A DNA stretch of 64,000 bases, from positions 85,773-149,772 of the forward strand of contig NW_001914872.1 of the NCBI RefSeq assembly GCF_000208925.1. Reading direction: 5' to 3'. How positions within the stretch are numbered: position 1 is the stretch's first letter; every line of letters begins with the position of its first letter. Shown here in pieces: positions 60,173-64,000 of the stretch. A program made the translations under genes and the position numbers. The DNA comes from Entamoeba histolytica HM-1:IMSS. Lineage: Eukaryota > Evosea > Mastigamoebida > Endamoebidae. The notes under the pieces are model-generated. The model saw only the letters and a program-made list of their open reading frames with translations, made no database searches and was not told where the DNA came from.

Positions 60173-63133
60173 ATGCAACAGGAAATTAAATATCCTGATA
60201 TTTTTGGTCAAACTATACAAGGTCAAAAAGTTATTGATAACTTTGGAAATGGAACATTTAATGAAATTATGAAAAGTTTAGGTGAAAGTTTTAAAATTGA
60301 AGATATTGAGAAATATTGTCTTCGTGTAAAAAAAGGACAACCACCATATTGTTGTTTTGAATATATTGATGAAGATTCATATGGAAAAACAAATGTTGGA
60401 ATAAATGATTTGATTGAAATTGTTTATCATCCTACAATTTGTGCAAAAATTATTAGTGAATTATTAGAACAAAAAACAGGAGAAGAGTTAAAACAAATAT
60501 TATTTAAAATCAAAATGGTATTAGATGATCCATATGTTGCAAGTGAATTTATTGAACAAGATGGAATTGAAAATATACTTAATATTACAATGAATAATCA
60601 TGGTAATATTCAAAATTATGCAATGCAATTATTAAGGAAATTAATGGGATATAATAATGGTATGGATAGAATTGTTAAAAATGAAGATTTAGTTGAATTA
60701 TTATATTCATTGATTGATCCTACTATTCCTACTTCAGTTTCAAAACAAGCAATTGAATTAGTTTTTGTATTATGTGCATTTGATGGATTCTTTTCTTTTA
60801 TGTGTGCTGCAAAAAATTATGCAAAAACAAATTCAATAAAAATATTTAATAATATTATTAAAATGCTTGAAATTGATGAAATTGATGTTCAATTAAATGC
60901 ATTAACATTAATTACAACTATGCTTGAAGCTGCTCCATCAGTTGAAAATAAAAATCAAATAATTCGAGACTTAAAAGAACAAGGAATTGATAACATTATT
61001 AAAAAAATGTTAACAAAATGTAAAGTTGATGACTTAAAAAAGAAATTAAAAGAAGTAAAAACTATTTTTTCAGTAAAACTTCCAGTTGGTCCTATTGATT
61101 ATCAAACTTTATATATCGAAGAAAAGAAAAAAACTACTGAAATGGAAGAAAAAATTACTAAAAATGATCAAATTCTTCATGATACTTTACAAGAACTTGA
61201 TTTACTTAAAGATGAAAAAAATAAAATGGAAAAAGAATATAAAGAATTAAAAGGAAAATATGATAAAGAAGTTAGTGCTGCTGCAAGTGCTCAAGCTAAA
61301 CTTGATATTATGGGATCTAAAGGTTCTCAATTTACTAATAATGTTGATCAATTAAAAATTGAATTAAGGAAATATAAAAGAATGTATGATAGTTTAAAAC
61401 CAAATGAATTAAAATTAGAATATGACTGTGTTGATTTAAAAAGTAAAATTAAAGAATTAATGACTGAAATTACTTCTATAAAAAAAGAAAATGATTCTTT
61501 AAAAGAAAATTTGAAATTAAAACAATCTTTACAAACTACTTCTTCTGATCTTCCTCCTCCACCTCCTACTTTTGATATGTCAACTTTACAAGTACCTTCT
61601 AATGATTCTAATTCTTCTTCTTTACCACTACCTCCTTCTATTCCTACTACTTCACAACAATCTTCATCTTCTCTACCACCACCTCCCCCTCCTGGAACAC
61701 AACCTATTCCAGGAGTACCACCACCTCCTCCTGGAGTTCCAGGTGCTACAGGAGTACCACCTCCCCCACCACCTCCTGGAATGCCAGGAGCACCTCCCCC
61801 ACCACCTCCTATGGGTAAAGGTATGCCACCTCCACCAGGACTTGCTCCTGCACAAACTAAATTAAATAAGAAAGCTATTAAACCAGCAGAAAAATTACGA
61901 CCATTATATTGGAATCGTATTGTTATAGATATGAATAATGACAAATCAATATGGAGAGAAATTAAAGAAGTAAGAGTAGATGAAAAAGAAATTATTGAAA
62001 TGTTTAAACAAAAGAAAAACACTACTACACATATTGGAAATAATGATGAAAATAAAAGTATTGGAGGAAATAATAAAAATAAAAAAGAATATACAAGATT
62101 ATTAGATGATAAAAGATATAATCAACTTGGTATTATTAAGAGTAGATTACCAAAAGAACCTGTTCTTAATTCAGCAATTAAAGAATTAAATTCTAATATT
62201 TTAAATCCAGACTTATTAAAAACAATTAAAGACTCATTATTAACAAGTGAAGAAATAGCATTATTTGCAGATGCAAATAAAAATGAAATAGATCCAGTAG
62301 AATTATTCTTTTATAATATTTCAAGTATTCATGGAGTTAAAGAACGATTAACATCATGGGAATTTATTCAAACATTACCTGAAAAAATTGAAGAATATCC
62401 AGAACAACTTAATAAAGTAGAAGCAGGAATTAAAGCATTAAAAGAAAGTTTTGCATATAAAAAATTCCTTGGAATAGTTGTTAGTCTTGGAAATTATTTA
62501 AATGGAGGAAATCAAACAAGAGGACAAGCTGATGGATTTAATATTGAATTTCTTTTAAAATTAAAAGATGTTAAAGATAATAATGGAACAAGTAATTTAT
62601 TAGAGTATTCATTAAAACAAATGACTAGAATGGAAGATCTTCCTGAACAATTAGCACCTGTTAAAAGTGCAGCAATTGATTTAAAAGGATTATTAGCAGG
62701 AATTAGAAGTGTTAATAAAGAAATGGAAGGAGTTAAAAATATGATTGCTAAAATAGTTGATGCAAACGATAAAGCAATGAAAAACCTTGTTTCTCAATTA
62801 AAAACACAAGAAACTAAAGTCACTGAATTATTAAATCGAGCAATTACTTTAGAAGAAAAAACAAAAGAAATTATTATTTGGACAACTGGAAATCCTTCTG
62901 ATGCAAATAAAATGACTACAGAAGATTTCTTTGGATTATTTAAACAATTCATTTTAACTGTTGAATCTTCTATTAAAAAAATGAAACAACCTACAGAATC
63001 TCCTAAAACTTTGAAAATAGTTAATAAATCAAATATTGGAACTAAAGTTGCTGATGGAGAAGATCCTATGGCTGTTTTAATTGCTAAAATTAAAGCTGGA
63101 GGTGTTAAATCACAATTAAAACCAATTAAATAA
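60173..63133 (+). CDS. Diaphanous-type formin
   Basis: 986 residues. Residues about 20-300 form the Rho-binding/FH3 armadillo region (repeat pairs such as AKIISELLEQKTGEELKQIL and NYAMQLLRKLMGYNN). A coiled coil spans about 310-455. FH1 (about 459-565) has several runs of five to seven prolines, binding profilin. FH2 (about 575-960) shows the conserved LRPLYWNRIV, the knot/lasso region, FLGIVVSLGNYLNGGNQTRGQADGF in which GNYLNGG and the G-x-A-x-G-F helix are diagnostic, and KLKDVKDNNG. A short tail (DPMAVLIAKIKAGG) resembles a DAD or WH2 helix. It nucleates and elongates unbranched actin filaments under Rho control. Confidence 0.95.
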   Translation: MQQEIKYPDIFGQTIQGQKVIDNFGNGTFNEIMKSLGESFKIEDIEKYCLRVKKGQPPYCCFEYIDEDSYGKTNVGINDLIEIVYHPTICAKIISELLEQKTGEELKQILFKIKMVLDDPYVASEFIEQDGIENILNITMNNHGNIQNYAMQLLRKLMGYNNGMDRIVKNEDLVELLYSLIDPTIPTSVSKQAIELVFVLCAFDGFFSFMCAAKNYAKTNSIKIFNNIIKMLEIDEIDVQLNALTLITTMLEAAPSVENKNQIIRDLKEQGIDNIIKKMLTKCKVDDLKKKLKEVKTIFSVKLPVGPIDYQTLYIEEKKKTTEMEEKITKNDQILHDTLQELDLLKDEKNKMEKEYKELKGKYDKEVSAAASAQAKLDIMGSKGSQFTNNVDQLKIELRKYKRMYDSLKPNELKLEYDCVDLKSKIKELMTEITSIKKENDSLKENLKLKQSLQTTSSDLPPPPPTFDMSTLQVPSNDSNSSSLPLPPSIPTTSQQSSSSLPPPPPPGTQPIPGVPPPPPGVPGATGVPPPPPPPGMPGAPPPPPPMGKGMPPPPGLAPAQTKLNKKAIKPAEKLRPLYWNRIVIDMNNDKSIWREIKEVRVDEKEIIEMFKQKKNTTTHIGNNDENKSIGGNNKNKKEYTRLLDDKRYNQLGIIKSRLPKEPVLNSAIKELNSNILNPDLLKTIKDSLLTSEEIALFADANKNEIDPVELFFYNISSIHGVKERLTSWEFIQTLPEKIEEYPEQLNKVEAGIKALKESFAYKKFLGIVVSLGNYLNGGNQTRGQADGFNIEFLLKLKDVKDNNGTSNLLEYSLKQMTRMEDLPEQLAPVKSAAIDLKGLLAGIRSVNKEMEGVKNMIAKIVDANDKAMKNLVSQLKTQETKVTELLNRAITLEEKTKEIIIWTTGNPSDANKMTTEDFFGLFKQFILTVESSIKKMKQPTESPKTLKIVNKSNIGTKVADGEDPMAVLIAKIKAGGVKSQLKPIK

Positions 63134-63200
63134 CTTCAATTGATTCAATTATTTTATTGTTTCTATTAAAATTAAAAAATAAATGAAAATTAAATAAAAA

Positions 63201-63210
63201 GAACTTTAAA
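63201..63210 (+). promoter_or_regulatory. GAACTTTAAA box of the small secreted protein gene
   Basis: GAACTTTAAA ends 7 bases before the ATG at 63218, an unusually short distance that implies a very short leader if the box lies at or before the start of transcription. Confidence 0.4.
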
Positions 63211-63217
63211 AAATATA

Positions 63218-63532
63218 ATGTTATTTGTTCTCTTGTTATTGTGTTGTTTTGTTAATGTAACTTCTTATGATTTATTTGATGAATTGTCTGATGAAACACT
63301 TTCAGAGCTCTTTAATCTTGACATAGAAGATATGGAATTCGATTTATCTGAAAGTTTACCAAAAAAAAATCCTGCTCGAGACTATGGAAAAGCTCAACAA
63401 GCTTTAAATAATCAAAGAAAAATCGCACTTCGTTATATCAAAGAAGGTAGAAATAAAATTAATTCTTTTAAACAAAAAGCAAAAAGTCTTCTTGGTAGTC
63501 TTAAACAAAAACAAAAAAAATTCTCATTTTGA
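63218..63532 (+). CDS. Small secreted protein, acidic then basic, function unknown
   Basis: 104 residues. A clear signal peptide (MLFVLLLLCCFVNVTS) is followed by an acidic stretch (about 17-47, rich in D, E, L: DLFDELSDETLSELFNLD) and a basic helical C-terminus (about 49-104, with R, K, Q: KAQQALNNQRKIALRY, KSLLGSLKQKQKKF). No cysteines in the mature part. The layout resembles a propeptide that masks a cationic peptide, but no processing site is proven and no family is recognised. It has its own GAAC box and a compact 5' spacer of 84 bases after the formin stop. Confidence 0.7.
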   Translation: MLFVLLLLCCFVNVTSYDLFDELSDETLSELFNLDIEDMEFDLSESLPKKNPARDYGKAQQALNNQRKIALRYIKEGRNKINSFKQKAKSLLGSLKQKQKKFSF

Positions 63533-64000
63533 TAAATGTTTTTGAGATTATTGTTTTATTTTTAAAATATTCTTTTTTTTTGTTTTTTATTATTAAATTA
63601 TTAATGTTAATATTCTTTTAAACTCTATTTATGCTACTATATAACACATGAATGTCAAGATAATCACATAAAAGTAATGTTCACTCCCAAAATGATTTAT
63701 ATGACATTATCAATGATATAATTATAAGTAGTTTCAAATAAATAATAGCAATAATCATATTATTACATTTTATCATAATTATAAACACTATAATCAATTC
63801 TTATTTAAACACACTTATAATAAAAATAAAAGTAAGTAGTATAATCATAGTTACCATATCGCAAATAGAATGTTTAATTAATACTATTCCGAGAATAACC
63901 ATGACAAATGAAAACAATATAAGAATAAAAGATAGTATAAGAAAAGAAAAAGAAAGACAAAATGAAAGAAATAAAGAACAAAAGTGTAGTAAAGAAAGGA
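63533..64000. other. Terminal intergenic stretch, nothing recognised
   Basis: 468 bases to the window edge, AT-rich, turning purine-rich from about 63900, as seen before other starts in this window. A gene may start just outside. Confidence 0.45.

Noticed and set aside
61348..62022. Glycine-rich open frame antisense to the formin
   Set aside because: It is the complement of the FH1 proline codons (CCN to GGN).
1..64000. tRNA genes or Entamoeba tRNA-STR arrays
   Set aside because: No cloverleaf with a T-loop (GGTTCAAATCC-like) in proper context was seen; the GGTTCAA at 172-178 is part of a simple hairpin.

Overview
The window is nuclear DNA of an amoeba of the genus Entamoeba, most likely from the E. 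histolytica/dispar clade. The bases for this are very AT-rich intergenic DNA, compact and mostly intronless genes, short introns that begin GTTTGT and end TAG, GAACTTAAAA-type boxes a few bases before start codons, and lineage-typical families: CXXC-rich transmembrane kinases, an alpha-kinase/SH3 protein, FYVE-RhoGEFs, a grainin-like EF-hand protein, a rhomboid protease and an EhCP-like protein. Species cannot be fixed by eye.

Layout. 1-0.3 kb: hairpin-rich, relatively GC-rich tail of a probable non-LTR retroelement. 0.3-9 kb: GNAT acetyltransferase, a spliced RNase-kappa/V-ATPase subunit f-like gene, MON1, a lipid-droplet hydrolase, a spliced protein kinase, a helical-repeat protein. 9.7-24.7 kb: a Neo1/ATP9-type flippase, an ATR-like giant kinase, a divergent ARM-repeat gene, a DH-PH-FYVE Rho exchange factor. 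24.7-32 kb: sulfotransferase, transmembrane receptor kinase, and a four-exon GPI-anchored CXXC protein convergent to it. 32.5-43.6 kb: dymeclin-like protein, spliced DENN protein, sphingomyelin-synthase-like protein, CDF metal transporter and several unrecognised genes. 43.7-48.8 kb: secreted serine-rich repeat protein with a separate signal-peptide exon, K/E-rich protein, rhomboid protease, tail-anchored protein. 49.9-63.5 kb: cofilin, a papain-like protein that lacks its catalytic histidine, TLDc protein, penta-EF-hand protein, Q/N-rich PGY-repeat protein, Na+/H+ exchanger, alpha-kinase with SH3, formin, small secreted peptide.

Functional themes are endolysosomal trafficking and ion handling (MON1, DENN, V-ATPase f-like, Neo1-like flippase, NHE, CDF), surface sensing and shedding (receptor kinase, GPI CXXC protein, rhomboid, repeat protein) and actin control (RhoGEF, cofilin, alpha-kinase, formin). 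There is no sign of operons; these genes are simply interspersed.

The most useful new content is a set of splice models that merge or extend open frames: the RNase-kappa-like gene, the kinase at 5825-7473, the DENN gene, the GPI CXXC gene with three phase-1 introns, and the Ser-rich repeat gene. Several naive open frames begin at TTG or GTG, and for those the start was moved to an in-frame ATG. No tRNA array, rRNA, CRISPR or complete transposon was seen.
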